The notes: generated from the letters alone by a model not told the origin. A DNA stretch of 64,000 nucleotides from Streptomyces sp. ALI-76-A (GCF_030287445.1 NZ_JASVWB010000002.1:2604001-2668000); one strand, 5' to 3'; shown: positions 36,302 through 45,830, numbered from the stretch's first letter. Numbers and translations are program-made.

Positions 36302-38803
36302 CTACGCCCCCCGTACCCGCAGGGCCCGCTCCAGGTCGTCGAGTTGGTCGGTGAGTTTGCGGCGGAGGGCGGGGATGGGCTCGGCGTCGTGCAGGCACTG
36401 TTCGCCCAGGCGCAGGGTGTCGGTGTCGATGGCGTGGGCGGGGAAGGCCCAGCGGCCGGCGGCGTCGGCGATGGCGGGTCCGCGGCGGGCGGCGACGGTG
36501 ACCGCGTCCTGGAAGTAGCGGGGTACGTAGTCGCGCACGAGGTCGGTCTGTTCGGGCTGCCAGAAGCCCTGGGCGGTGGCGGTGAAGAGGTAGTTGGAGA
36601 GGTCGTCGGTGGTGAACATGGCCTCCCACGCCTGGCGCTTGGCGTCCGCGTCGGGCAGGGCGGCCCGGCAGCGGGCGGCGCCTTCCCGGCCGGTGGCGCT
36701 CGGGTCGCGTTCCAGTTCGGCGGTGATGGCGGCCTCGTCGGCGGCGCCGAGGACCGCGAGGCGGGCCAGGACGCGCCAGCGCAGTTCGGGGTCGAGTTCG
36801 GGGCCGCCGGGCACGGTGCCGTCGGCGAGCCAGGCGGCGATGGTGTCGGGGTGGGCGGCGACGTTGATGTAGTGGCGTACGGCGGTCAGGCGCAGGCCGG
36901 GGTGGTCGCCGTCCTCGGTGCGGCGGATGAGGTCGCGGCACAGGGCGGTGAGGGTGGCCAGGGCGGCGGGGCGTTCCTCGGGGGTGAGGTAGCGGTCGGC
37001 GACCTGGGTGGCGGCGAAGGCGAGGACGCCCTGGACGAGGGCGAGGTCGGTCTCGTGCGGGAGGTGGGTACGGGCGGCGTCGAGGTAGGCGGCGGCGGGC
37101 AGTTCGCCGTCGCGGACGGCGTCCCTGAGGGCGTTCCACACGACCGCGCGGGTGAGTGGTTCGGGCAGGCCGCGGAGGGCGGTGGTGACCGTGCGGAAGG
37201 ACTCGGGGTCGAAGCGGACCTTGGCGTAGGTGAGGTCGCCGTCGTTGAGGAGGAGCAGGGCGGGGCGTTTGCCGATGGGGTGGGGTGCGCCGGACCCGGC
37301 CTGCGGGACGTCGAGGTCGAGGCGTTCGCGCAGGACGAGGTGGTGCGTCTCGTCGGTGACGTCCTGGTCGTAGAGGCCGACGGCGATGCGGTGGGGGCGG
37401 CTGCCGGTGTGGTCGACGGTGAGGGCGCAGGTGCCGCCGTCGGGGGTGACGCGGGGGGTGAGGGTGTCGACGCCGGTGGTGCGCAGCCAGGCGTCGGCCC
37501 AGGCGTGGACGTCGCGGTCGGTGTGGGCGGCGAGGGAGTCGATGAAGTCGGCGAGGGTGGCGTTGGCGAACTTGTGGCGGGCGAAGTGGGTGTTGATGCC
37601 GGCCAGGAAGTCCTTCTCGCCGAGCCAGGTCACCAGCTGGCGCAGGGCGGAGGCGCCCTTGGCGTAGGAGATGCCGTCGAAGTTGAGGAGGGCGGAGGCG
37701 GTGTCGTCGACGGCTTCGGGGGCGACGGGGTGGGTGGAGGGGCGCTGGTCGGCGTCGTAGCCCCAGGCTTTGCGGGTGACGCCGAAGTCGGTCCAGGTGT
37801 CGGTGAAGCGGGTGGCTTCGGTGAGGGTCTGGTAGCCCATGTACTCGGCGAAGGACTCGTTCAGCCAGATGTCGTCCCACCAGCGGAGGGTGACGAGGTC
37901 GCCGAACCACATGTGGGCCATCTCGTGGGCGATGACCATGGCCCGGGTCTGGCGTTCGGTGTCGGTGACGGCGGAGCGGTAGACGAACTCGTCGCGGAAG
38001 GTGACCAGCCCGGGGTTCTCCATGGCGCCGGCGTTGAACTCGGGGACGAACGCCTGGTCGTAGGAGTCGAAGGGGTAGGGCTCCTCGAACTTCTCGTGGT
38101 AGCGGTCGTAGCACTGGCGGGTGATGTCGAGGAGTTCGTCGGCGTCGGCGTCGAGGTACGGGGCCAGGGAGCGGCGGCAGTGGAGGCCGAAGGGCAGGCC
38201 GCGGTGTTCGGTGCGGACGGAGTGCCAGGGTCCGGCGGCGACGGCGACGAGGTAGGTGGAGATCAGGGGGGTGGGGGCGGCCTGCCAGCGGCCGTCGCCG
38301 AGGTGGTCGGTGACGCTGTTGGCGAGGACGGTCCAGCCTTCGGGGGCGGTGACGGTGAGGTCGAAGACGGCCTTGAGGTCGGGCTGGTCGAAGGCGGCGA
38401 AGACGCGCTGGACGTCGTCCATGAACAGCTGGGTGTAGACGTAGCTCTCGCCGTCGGTGGGGTCGGTGAAGCGGTGCATGCCCTCGCCGGTGCGGGAGTA
38501 GCGCATGCTCGCGTCGACGCGCAGTTCGTGTTCGCCGGGGAGGAGGTTCTTCAGCGGGAGCCGGTTCTCGTCCAGGGTCTGCGGGTCGAGGGGCTGTCCG
38601 TCGAGGCTGACGGTGCGGAGGGTGGCGGGCTTGATCTCGACGAAGGTGTCCGTGGTGTCCTGGTCCGCGCGTACGGTGAACCGGATGACGGTGCGGGAGT
38701 CGAAGGTGTCGTCGCCGGCGGTCAGATCGAGGTCGATCGTGTAGCGGTGGACGTCGATGAGCCTGGCACGGGTCTGCGCTTCGGCGCGCGTCAGTACGGA
38801 CAT
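36302..38803 (-). CDS. pepN: Aminopeptidase N (M1 family)
   Basis: Zinc exopeptidase that removes N-terminal residues from peptides. 833 residues from ATG 38803; ATG 38812 is an alternative. Exopeptidase motif GAMEN at 259-263, zinc site HEMAH at 293-297 with the third ligand Glu in WLNESFAEYMG about 20 residues later. The C-terminal half is the helical ERAP1-like domain of actinobacterial PepN. Length matches the family. No signal peptide, so cytoplasmic. Confidence 0.95.
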   Translation of the reverse strand: MSVLTRAEAQTRARLIDVHRYTIDLDLTAGDDTFDSRTVIRFTVRADQDTTDTFVEIKPATLRTVSLDGQPLDPQTLDENRLPLKNLLPGEHELRVDASMRYSRTGEGMHRFTDPTDGESYVYTQLFMDDVQRVFAAFDQPDLKAVFDLTVTAPEGWTVLANSVTDHLGDGRWQAAPTPLISTYLVAVAAGPWHSVRTEHRGLPFGLHCRRSLAPYLDADADELLDITRQCYDRYHEKFEEPYPFDSYDQAFVPEFNAGAMENPGLVTFRDEFVYRSAVTDTERQTRAMVIAHEMAHMWFGDLVTLRWWDDIWLNESFAEYMGYQTLTEATRFTDTWTDFGVTRKAWGYDADQRPSTHPVAPEAVDDTASALLNFDGISYAKGASALRQLVTWLGEKDFLAGINTHFARHKFANATLADFIDSLAAHTDRDVHAWADAWLRTTGVDTLTPRVTPDGGTCALTVDHTGSRPHRIAVGLYDQDVTDETHHLVLRERLDLDVPQAGSGAPHPIGKRPALLLLNDGDLTYAKVRFDPESFRTVTTALRGLPEPLTRAVVWNALRDAVRDGELPAAAYLDAARTHLPHETDLALVQGVLAFAATQVADRYLTPEERPAALATLTALCRDLIRRTEDGDHPGLRLTAVRHYINVAAHPDTIAAWLADGTVPGGPELDPELRWRVLARLAVLGAADEAAITAELERDPSATGREGAARCRAALPDADAKRQAWEAMFTTDDLSNYLFTATAQGFWQPEQTDLVRDYVPRYFQDAVTVAARRGPAIADAAGRWAFPAHAIDTDTLRLGEQCLHDAEPIPALRRKLTDQLDDLERALRVRGA

Positions 38804-38859
38804 GCAGGCCATGCTGCCTGATGGCGTGGGCGAGGCACAGAGGCGGATCGGTACGCGGC

Positions 38860-39411
38860 CTATGTCCGGTCCTGTTCGAGCTCCCCGGTGTGCGCTCCCT
38901 GTGCGCGCTGGAACGGGACCCGGGTGTCCGGGTGGGGCAGGGCGGGGCGCGGGGGCGGTCCGGCGGTGTCGGGGTGGCCCTTGACCAGGGCGCGCAGCGC
39001 GCGCGTCTCGTGTTCGAGGGCGATGTGGCGCTGGTGGGTGTCGAACAGGTAGCGGACCTTGGTGCGCAGGGTCCACGGGTCGACGGGTTTCATGACGAGG
39101 TCGGCGACGCCGAGGCCGAAGGCGACGGAGGCGAGTTCCTGGTCCGGGCCGAAGCCGGTGAGGAGGATGACCGGTATGTGCTGGGTCTGTTCCACGCGGC
39201 GCATGTAGCGCACGACGTCGAGGCCGCTGACGCCGGGCATGCGCACGTCGAGCAGGAGGAGGCCGACGCGGCCGCGCAGCACCTGTTTGAGGGCTTCGTC
39301 CCCGCTGGTGGCGCGGTCCAGCCGGTAGCCCAGGGGGGCCAGGGCGCTCTCCAGGGCGTACAGCGTGTCCTCGTGGTCGTCGACGATGAGGATCCTCGCA
39401 TCCGACGGCAT
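38860..39411 (-). CDS. Stand-alone receiver-domain response regulator
   Basis: 183 residues from ATG 39411. One receiver domain (about 5-125): acidic pair D11/D12, phospho-acceptor D55 (LLLLDVRMPG), Thr in ILLTGFG and Lys in VMKPVDPW. A Pro-rich tail of about 50 residues follows and there is no DNA-binding or enzymatic output domain, so it should signal by protein contact. No kinase gene is adjacent. It lies 57 nt upstream of pepN on the same strand. Confidence 0.88.
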   Translation of the reverse strand: MPSDARILIVDDHEDTLYALESALAPLGYRLDRATSGDEALKQVLRGRVGLLLLDVRMPGVSGLDVVRYMRRVEQTQHIPVILLTGFGPDQELASVAFGLGVADLVMKPVDPWTLRTKVRYLFDTHQRHIALEHETRALRALVKGHPDTAGPPPRPALPHPDTRVPFQRAQGAHTGELEQDRT

Positions 39412-39551
39412 GGCCCGGCGTCCCTTCCTCGTGGACGATCCAGCTTATGTCCGAGGGGCTGACGGTGTGTGCTCGTCAGCTGACAAGGAGTGCACAGCGC
39501 AGCATGCCTCTCACAGGGCCGCGTGTCACGTCGTCGGGGCGTCGTGGAAGG

Positions 39552-39902
39552 TCAATCGGCCAGACGTGCCGTGCCGTTGACCGTGTCCTCGGCGATGCGC
39601 TCGTGGTGTCTGATCACTTCGGCGACGATGAAATTGAGGAACTTCTCAGCGAAGGCGGGGTCGAGTTTCGCGTTCTCCGCGAGGGCGCGCAGGCGTTCGA
39701 TCTGACGGGCCTCGCGGGCCGGGTCGGCGGGCGGCAGCTGGTGCCGGGCCTTGAGGTGGCCGACCTGCTGGGTGCATTTGAAGCGTTCGGCGAGCATGTG
39801 GACGACGGCCGCGTCGATGTTGTCGATGCTGTCGCGCAGCCGGGCGAGCTCCTCGCGGACCGCGGGATCGACGTCCGGGATACCGGTGTTGCTGGTGGTC
39901 AT
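39552..39902 (-). CDS. Chorismate mutase (AroQ type)
   Basis: 116 residues from ATG 39902 (AAGGTGG upstream). Helical AroQ fold: ELARLRDSIDNIDAAVVHMLAERFKC carries the usual first-helix Arg and Asp pattern (cited core LRDSIDNIDAAVVHMLAERF), then VGHLKARHQLPPADPAREARQIERL with the catalytic Lys, and a C-terminal helix EKFLNFIVAEVIRHHE. It turns chorismate into prephenate for Phe/Tyr synthesis. A longer reading to 40466 is not supported. Confidence 0.9.
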   Translation of the reverse strand: MTTSNTGIPDVDPAVREELARLRDSIDNIDAAVVHMLAERFKCTQQVGHLKARHQLPPADPAREARQIERLRALAENAKLDPAFAEKFLNFIVAEVIRHHERIAEDTVNGTARLAD

Positions 39903-40207
39903 GGGCGACCACCTTACGGGGCGTGGCCGTGTTCGATGGCGGGTGGTTCGGCGGGGGCGGGGCCCTGGTCGCTCCAGCGCCGGTCTCCGCCTCCGGGAGG
40001 GGGTTGCCGCGGTGGGCGGCCGGGGCGACGCGGGCGACGACGCCGCGTGGGCCGGCGGCTCCGACAGGGGCGGCACGGGCGGGCCGCGTGCGATGCGGCC
40101 GCGTTCGGCGCGGGTGGCGGTGGCGGCCCGGTGAGGTCGGCGAGCCCTTCGTCCCAGCCGGGGTCGGGCGGGGGTGAGCGGGGTCGGGGCCGCGGGCAGC
40201 CCGGTGC

Positions 40208-40651
40208 TCAGGGGCCGACGGCCTTGTGGAGCTGGACGTCCTGGTGTCCGCCGGGGATGCCCGGGGTACGGCCCGTCGCGCGGAAGCCGAGCTTTCGGTA
40301 GAAGCCGGGGGCCTGGAAGGTGTACGTGGACACGATCAGGTCGGTGCAGCCGCGTCGCACGGCCTCCGCCTCCGCCGCCCGCATCAGCCTGCTCCCCCAG
40401 CCGGCGTGGCGCATGTCCTCGCGCACCCACAGCGTCTCGATCACGCAGCACCGGCCCCACAGCCACGCGGTGAGCCCGCCGACCAGTTCGCCGGCGTCGT
40501 CGACGCGGACGGTGAGGTCCTCGGGGGTGCCGGCGCCGGTCGCGCGGCCGTTGAAGGCGGTGAGCTCGTCGTCGAGGCGCTGTTCGAGGGCGTCGTCCTC
40601 GCCGCCCACCCGCACCGTGGCGGCGGGAACGCCTCGCTGGTCGTCGGTCAC
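40208..40651 (-). CDS. GNAT family N-acetyltransferase
   Basis: 147 residues from GTG 40651; an in-frame GTG at 40738 would add 29 residues but neither has a good ribosome-binding site. Acetyl-CoA-binding motif A reads LWVREDMRHAGWGSRLMRAAEAEA, with the R/Q-x-x-G-x-G/A pattern at RHAGWG; motif B is YTFQAPGFYRKLGF. The acceptor is unknown. It lies divergent from the HExxH protein gene at 40759. Confidence 0.8.
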   Translation of the reverse strand: MTDDQRGVPAATVRVGGEDDALEQRLDDELTAFNGRATGAGTPEDLTVRVDDAGELVGGLTAWLWGRCCVIETLWVREDMRHAGWGSRLMRAAEAEAVRRGCTDLIVSTYTFQAPGFYRKLGFRATGRTPGIPGGHQDVQLHKAVGP

Positions 40652-40758
40652 GCCGCGGAGTATGTCAGGGGCCGGCTCCCGCGCCGAACCGGCCAGGGAG
40701 GTTCCGGCCGCGTCCCCGTAGAGTGGAACCGGGTTCACGGCGTCTTGGGGGTACGGGC

Positions 40759-41649
40759 GTGGCGAACGACGGACCGGTCGAGCACGGCTACCCGCATCTA
40801 GAGACGGTGCGGGCCGCCATCACCGCGCTGTACAAGCGGTTGTCGTACGACACCATCCAGACGTTCGCGACCAGTGTGGCGCCCGTGGACGTGGCGTTCT
40901 GCGACACCGACGACCTGCATCTGGGGGCGCAGCGGGTGGCCCGTGAGCTGGTGCGGCACTACCGGCTGCCGGACGCCCGGCTGGTCGTCGGCTTCCGCGA
41001 GATGACGCACGCGGCGAACGTGGAACTCACCGCGGGCCCCGAGTACTTCGTCGAGCTGAACGACCGCTTCCGCACCCACCGCCGGGACATCGGGGCGGCG
41101 CTGGCGCACGAGGTGATGCACGTGTACCTGCACCGCCTCGGGCTGTCCTTCCCGGGCACCCGGGAGAACGAGATCCTCACGGACACCGCGACGACGTATC
41201 TGGGCGCGGGGTGGCTGCTGCTGGACGCGTACCGGGAGGACGCGGCGTCGTCGCAGAAGCTGGGGTATCTCACGCCGGAGGAGTTCGGTTACGTGCTCGC
41301 CAAGCGGGCCCTGGTCTTCGGCGAGGACCCCTCGGTGTGGTTCACCAGTCCGCAGGCCTACACGGCGTACGTCAAGGGCATGGCGCGGGCCCGCCAGGAC
41401 GGGCAGCAGCCGCCGCTGACGGCGGCGGGGTGGGCGGGCCGGCGCCGCTACGCCCACGACCGGCGGCACGCCGGCCCGGGACCCGACGCCCGGCTCGACG
41501 CCCCCTACACGTTCACCCCCGACGTGGGCGGCCGGCTGCGGGTGTCCTTCCCCTGCCCGACCTGCCACCAGCGGATCAGGGTGCCGGTGCGGGGACGGGT
41601 CCGGGCCCGGTGCGCGCTGTGCCGGACGGTGCTGGAGTGCGACACGTAG
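40759..41649 (+). CDS. HExxH metalloprotease-like protein with C-terminal zinc ribbon
   Basis: 296 residues from GTG 40759 behind a GGGGG run. Residues 117-121 are HEVMH in a helix (GAALAHEVMHVYLHRLG), and E138 in ENEILTDTATTYLG could be the third zinc ligand, giving HExxH-x(16)-E. The C-terminus has CPTC and CALC pairs about 16 residues apart, a rubredoxin-like zinc ribbon. I do not recognise a named family. It is not obviously secreted. The neighbouring steroid-type block is on its 3' side; nothing links them functionally. Confidence 0.75.
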   Translation: MANDGPVEHGYPHLETVRAAITALYKRLSYDTIQTFATSVAPVDVAFCDTDDLHLGAQRVARELVRHYRLPDARLVVGFREMTHAANVELTAGPEYFVELNDRFRTHRRDIGAALAHEVMHVYLHRLGLSFPGTRENEILTDTATTYLGAGWLLLDAYREDAASSQKLGYLTPEEFGYVLAKRALVFGEDPSVWFTSPQAYTAYVKGMARARQDGQQPPLTAAGWAGRRRYAHDRRHAGPGPDARLDAPYTFTPDVGGRLRVSFPCPTCHQRIRVPVRGRVRARCALCRTVLECDT

Positions 41650-41720
41650 GAACGGGTGCGTGCCGGAGGAGCCGCCGTCGGCGGCGCGCGCGCCGGTGCG
41701 GGCTCGGCCGCCCGGTCCCC

Positions 41721-42626
41721 TCACGCCCCGTACACCGCCCGGGGCACCTCCGCCCGCGCCACCAGCTGACGGGCCGCCTCCCCCGCCTCCGCCGGAGCCC
41801 ACCGCGCCCCCTTGTCGGCGCTCGGTCCGGCGCGCCAGCCCTCCATCACCGTGATCCGGCCGCCCTCCGCCTCGAAGACCCGCCCGGTGACGCCGGCGCT
41901 GGCGGCCGAGCCCAGCCACACCACCAGCGGTGACACGTTCTCCGGGGCCATGGCGTCGAAGCCCGTCGCGGGGCTCGCCATGGTCTGGGCGAACGTCTGC
42001 TCCGTCATCCGGGTCCGTGCCGCCGGCGCGATGGCGTTGACCTGGACGCCGTAGCGGGCCAGTTCGGCCGCCGCCACCAGGGTCAGTCCGATGATGCCGG
42101 CCTTGGCCGCGCTGTAGTTGCCCTGCCCCACCGAGCCCGACAGGCCGGCTCCGCTGCTGGTGTTGACGATCCGCGCCGCGGGTGTGCGGCCCGCCTTGGT
42201 CTCGGCCCGCCAGTGCGCGGCCGCGTGCCTCAGGGGCAGGAAGTGGCCCGTGAGATGGACGCGCAGGACGGCGTCCCAGTCGTCCTCGTCGAGGTTGACG
42301 AGCATGCGGTCGCGCAGGAAGCCGGCGTTGTTGACGAGGGTGTCGAGACGGCCGTACGTCTCGAGGGCGGTCCGTACGAGGGAGGCGGCACCGTCGCTCG
42401 TGGCGATGTCGCCGCCGTGCGCGACCGCCGTGCCGCCCGCCGCGCGGATCTCCGCCGCCACCCGCCCGGCCGGGCTGTCGGCGCCGGGTGTGCCGTCGAG
42501 GCCGACGCCGAGGTCGTTGACGACGAGCCGGGCGCCCTCGGCGGCGAACGCGAGGGCGTGGGCACGGCCGAGTCCGCGGCCGGCGCCGGTGACGGCGACG
42601 ACCCGTCCGTCGCACAGTCCGCTCAT
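41721..42626 (-). CDS. SDR oxidoreductase of the KstR2-type steroid block (Rv3548c-like)
   Basis: 301 residues from ATG 42626, which nearly touches the stop of the upstream SDR gene (42628). NAD(P)-binding GAGRGLGRAHALAFA at about 14-28, NNAG, active-site Ser in NTSSGAG and YSAAKAG. The VNDLGVGLDGT segment and C-terminal tail fit the larger SDRs next to echA20 in mycobacterial gene clusters (Rv3548c). A beta-hydroxyacyl-CoA dehydrogenation during side-chain or ring D processing is the likely role, inferred from context. Confidence 0.82.
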   Translation of the reverse strand: MSGLCDGRVVAVTGAGRGLGRAHALAFAAEGARLVVNDLGVGLDGTPGADSPAGRVAAEIRAAGGTAVAHGGDIATSDGAASLVRTALETYGRLDTLVNNAGFLRDRMLVNLDEDDWDAVLRVHLTGHFLPLRHAAAHWRAETKAGRTPAARIVNTSSGAGLSGSVGQGNYSAAKAGIIGLTLVAAAELARYGVQVNAIAPAARTRMTEQTFAQTMASPATGFDAMAPENVSPLVVWLGSAASAGVTGRVFEAEGGRITVMEGWRAGPSADKGARWAPAEAGEAARQLVARAEVPRAVYGA

Positions 42627-42627
42627 G

Positions 42628-43368
<741 letters not shown>

Positions 43369-43383
43369 CCACACTACCCTTCA

Positions 43384-43402
43384 CCTAACAAACGTTTGGT
43401 GG
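43384..43402. promoter_or_regulatory. KstR2-like operator between SDR and echA20 operons
   Basis: AACAAACGTTTGGT at 43387-43400 lies in the 53-nt gap between divergent start codons. It agrees with the published mycobacterial KstR2 motif AnCAAGnnCTTGnT except for the two symmetric G/C positions (A and T here), and its core CAAACGTTTG is a perfect palindrome. A second copy occurs at 49766-49785. Confidence 0.75.
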
Positions 43403-43421
43403 AAAGGTAGCTGATGCGCCC

Positions 43422-44192
43422 ATGGGTGTCTCCACCTCGTCCCCGGAAAAGGGGATTTCCGTCACGGCCCCCGCGCCCGGGGTCCGCGTCGTCACGGTCG
43501 ACGTCCCGCCGGTGAACGCGCTGCCGGTGCGCGCCTGGTTCGCGCTGGCCGACGCGGTGCGCGCGGCCGGCCAGGATCCCGGGACGCGGTGTGTGGTGCT
43601 GGCCGCCGAGGGGCGGGGGTTCAACGCGGGCGTGGACATCAAGGAGATCCAGGCGGGAGGGCACCGTGTGCTGGCCGGCGCCAACCGCGGCTGCTTCGAG
43701 GCGTTCGCGGCGGTGTACGAGTGCGAGGTGCCCGTGGTGGCGGCGGTGCAGGGATTCTGCCTGGGCGGCGGGATCGGCCTGGTCGGCAACGCGGACGCGA
43801 TCGTGGCGAGCGAGGACGCCGCCTTCGGGCTGCCCGAGCTGGACCGGGGAGCCCTGGGCGCCGCCACCCATCTGGCCCGGCTGGTCCCGCAGCACCTGAT
43901 GCGCGCGCTGTACTACACCTCGCGCACCGCGAGCGCGGCCGAACTGCATGCGCACGGGTCGGTGTGGCGGGTGGTGGAGCGCGCGGACCTGCGGGCGGCG
44001 GCCCTGGAACTGGCCGGTGAGATCGCCGCCAAGGACGGGGAGCTGCTCCGCCTGGCCAAGGCCGCCCTCAACGGCATCGACCCGGTGGACGTGCGCCGCA
44101 GCTACCGCTTCGAACAGGGTTTCACCTTCGAGGCCGGCCTCACCGGGGTGGCCGGCCGGGTGCGCGACGGCTTCGGCAAGGAGCGGATGTAG
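43422..44192 (+). CDS. echA20: Enoyl-CoA hydratase/crotonase family, EchA20-like ring D hydrolase
   Basis: 256 residues from ATG 43422. Crotonase fold: oxyanion-hole segments GRGFNAGVDIKEIQ (about 65-78) and FCLGGGIGLVGNADAIVA, then GLPELDRGALGAATHLARLVP. The last 30 residues (YRFEQGFTFEAGLTGVAGRVRDGF) match the EchA20 type. In mycobacteria EchA20 hydrolyses the last five-membered (D) ring of the HIP-derived CoA ester. First gene of the plus-strand operon echA20-ipdA-ipdB-ipdC, coupled to ipdA through a shared G (TAGTG). Confidence 0.87.
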   Translation: MGVSTSSPEKGISVTAPAPGVRVVTVDVPPVNALPVRAWFALADAVRAAGQDPGTRCVVLAAEGRGFNAGVDIKEIQAGGHRVLAGANRGCFEAFAAVYECEVPVVAAVQGFCLGGGIGLVGNADAIVASEDAAFGLPELDRGALGAATHLARLVPQHLMRALYYTSRTASAAELHAHGSVWRVVERADLRAAALELAGEIAAKDGELLRLAKAALNGIDPVDVRRSYRFEQGFTFEAGLTGVAGRVRDGFGKERM

Positions 44193-45043
44193 TGGGCGAC
44201 AAGACGATGACCGCCGACGAGGCCGTCGCCCGGCTGGCGAGCGGCATGACCCTCGGCATCGGCGGCTGGGGCTCCCGCCGCAAACCGATGGCCCTGGTCA
44301 GAGCACTGCTCCGGTCCCCGATCACCGATCTCACGGTGGTCTCGTACGGCGGCCCGGACGTGGGCATGCTGGCCGCCGCCGGCCGGATCCGCACCCTGGT
44401 CACCGCCTTCGTCACCCTCGACTCGATCCCGCTGGAACCGCACTACCGGGCGGCCCGTGAGCGGGGCGCCCTGGAGCTGAGGGAGGTCGACGAGGCGATG
44501 TTCCTGTGGGGCCTGACCGCGGCGGCGAACCGGCTGCCGTTCCTGCCGGTGCGGGCCGGGATCGGCTCCGATGTGATGCGGGCCGGCCCCGCTCTGCGGA
44601 CGGTGACCTCGCCCTACGACGACGGGGAGACGTTCGTGGCGATGCCGGCGCTGCGGATGGACGCCGCCCTGGTGCACGTCAGCCGCGCCGACCGGCAGGG
44701 CAACGGCCAGTACCTGGGGCCCGACCCGTACTTCGACGACCTGTTCTGCGCGGCGGCCGACACCGCCTACCTGTCCTGCGAGCGGATCGTGGACACGGCC
44801 GAGCTGACGAAGGCGGCGCCCCCGCAGACCCTGCTGGTCGGCCGCCACACGGTCACGGGGGTCGTGGAGGCCCCGAACGGCGCGCACTTCACGTCCTGCG
44901 CCCCCGACTACGGCCGGGACGAGGCGTTCCAGAAGCAGTACGCGAGCATGCCCTGGGCGCGGTTCACGGCGCGGTTCCTGGACGGGGACGAACAGGCGTA
45001 CCGGTCGGCCGTCCAGGCGTGGCACGAGGCGGAGGGGTCATGA
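44192..45043 (+). CDS. ipdA: CoA-transferase-fold ring C hydrolase, alpha subunit IpdA
   Basis: 283 residues from GTG 44192. Family I CoA-transferase-like alpha subunit: GMTLGIGGWGSRRKPMALVRALL at the start (core GIGGWGSRRKPMALV), then VVSYGGPDVGMLAAAG and LHVSRADRQGNGQYLGPDP-like motif (VSRADRQGNGQYLG). With IpdB it opens the last carbocycle (ring C) of COCHEA-CoA by hydrolysis in mycobacteria. ATGA overlap with ipdB shows translational coupling, as expected for subunits of one enzyme. Confidence 0.9.
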   Translation: MGDKTMTADEAVARLASGMTLGIGGWGSRRKPMALVRALLRSPITDLTVVSYGGPDVGMLAAAGRIRTLVTAFVTLDSIPLEPHYRAARERGALELREVDEAMFLWGLTAAANRLPFLPVRAGIGSDVMRAGPALRTVTSPYDDGETFVAMPALRMDAALVHVSRADRQGNGQYLGPDPYFDDLFCAAADTAYLSCERIVDTAELTKAAPPQTLLVGRHTVTGVVEAPNGAHFTSCAPDYGRDEAFQKQYASMPWARFTARFLDGDEQAYRSAVQAWHEAEGS

Positions 45044-45795
45044 CCACCGGATTGGGCGCCCCTTCCGCCCCGCCCACCCGGGCCGAGTACTGCGTGATCG
45101 CCTGCGCGGAGGCATGGCGGGACGCGGGCGAGATCCTGGCGAGCCCCATGGGCGTGATCCCGTCCGTGGGCGCCCGCCTGGCCCGCCGCACCTTCGCGCC
45201 GGACCTGCTGCTGACCGACGGCGAGGCACTGCTCGTGGACCCGGACGGAACCGTCGAGGGCTGGCTGCCCTACCGGCAGCACCTCACCTGGGTCACCGGC
45301 GGACGCCGGCACGTGATGATGGGCGCCGGCCAGATCGACCGGTACGGCAACCAGAACATCTCCTGCATCGGCGACTGGGCCCGGCCCACGCGGCAGCTGC
45401 TCGGAGTACGGGGCGCTCCGGTCAACACCCTGAACAACCCGACCAGTTACTGGATCCCGCGGCACTCCCGGCGGGTCTTCGTCGAACGCGTCGACCTGGT
45501 GTGCGGGGTGGGGTACGACCGTGCCGCCGAGCATCCGGAGTCGGCCCGCTTCCACCGGATCCCCCGGGTCGTGTCCGACCTCGGCGTCTTCGACTTCGAC
45601 ACCCCCGACCGCTCGATGCGGCTGGCCTCGCTGCATCCCGGCGTCACGCTGGACCAGGTCGGGGAGGCCACCGGTTTCGCGCTGACCGTCCCCCAGGAGG
45701 TGCCGTACACCCGCGAACCGACGCCCCGGGAGCTGGAGTTGATCCGCGAGGTGATCGACCCGGGGAACACCCGGGCCACCGAGGTCGGGACGTGA
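45040..45795 (+). CDS. ipdB: CoA-transferase-fold ring C hydrolase, beta subunit IpdB
   Basis: 251 residues from ATG 45040, with GGAGGGG directly upstream. Beta subunit of the CoA-transferase fold: YCVIACAEAWRDAGEILASPMGVIPSVGARLAR opens as in IpdB (core AEAWRDAGEILASPMG), followed by MMGAGQIDRYGNQNISCIGDW and GVRGAPVNTLNNPTSYWIP. Forms the heteromeric IpdAB hydrolase. Its stop codon overlaps the first of several possible ipdC starts in a 15-nt repeat. Confidence 0.9.
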   Translation: MTTGLGAPSAPPTRAEYCVIACAEAWRDAGEILASPMGVIPSVGARLARRTFAPDLLLTDGEALLVDPDGTVEGWLPYRQHLTWVTGGRRHVMMGAGQIDRYGNQNISCIGDWARPTRQLLGVRGAPVNTLNNPTSYWIPRHSRRVFVERVDLVCGVGYDRAAEHPESARFHRIPRVVSDLGVFDFDTPDRSMRLASLHPGVTLDQVGEATGFALTVPQEVPYTREPTPRELELIREVIDPGNTRATEVGT

Positions 45796-45830
45796 GCGGT
45801 CGGGACGTGAGCGGTCGGGATGTGATGGAG
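45784..45830 (+). repeat. 15-nt tandem repeat at the ipdB/ipdC junction
   Basis: GGTCGGGACGTGAGC occurs twice in tandem and a third, altered copy (GGTCGGGATGTGATG) follows. Each copy carries a GTG or ATG in the ipdC frame preceded by GGTCGGGA, so the repeat multiplies possible start sites. Confidence 0.75.
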
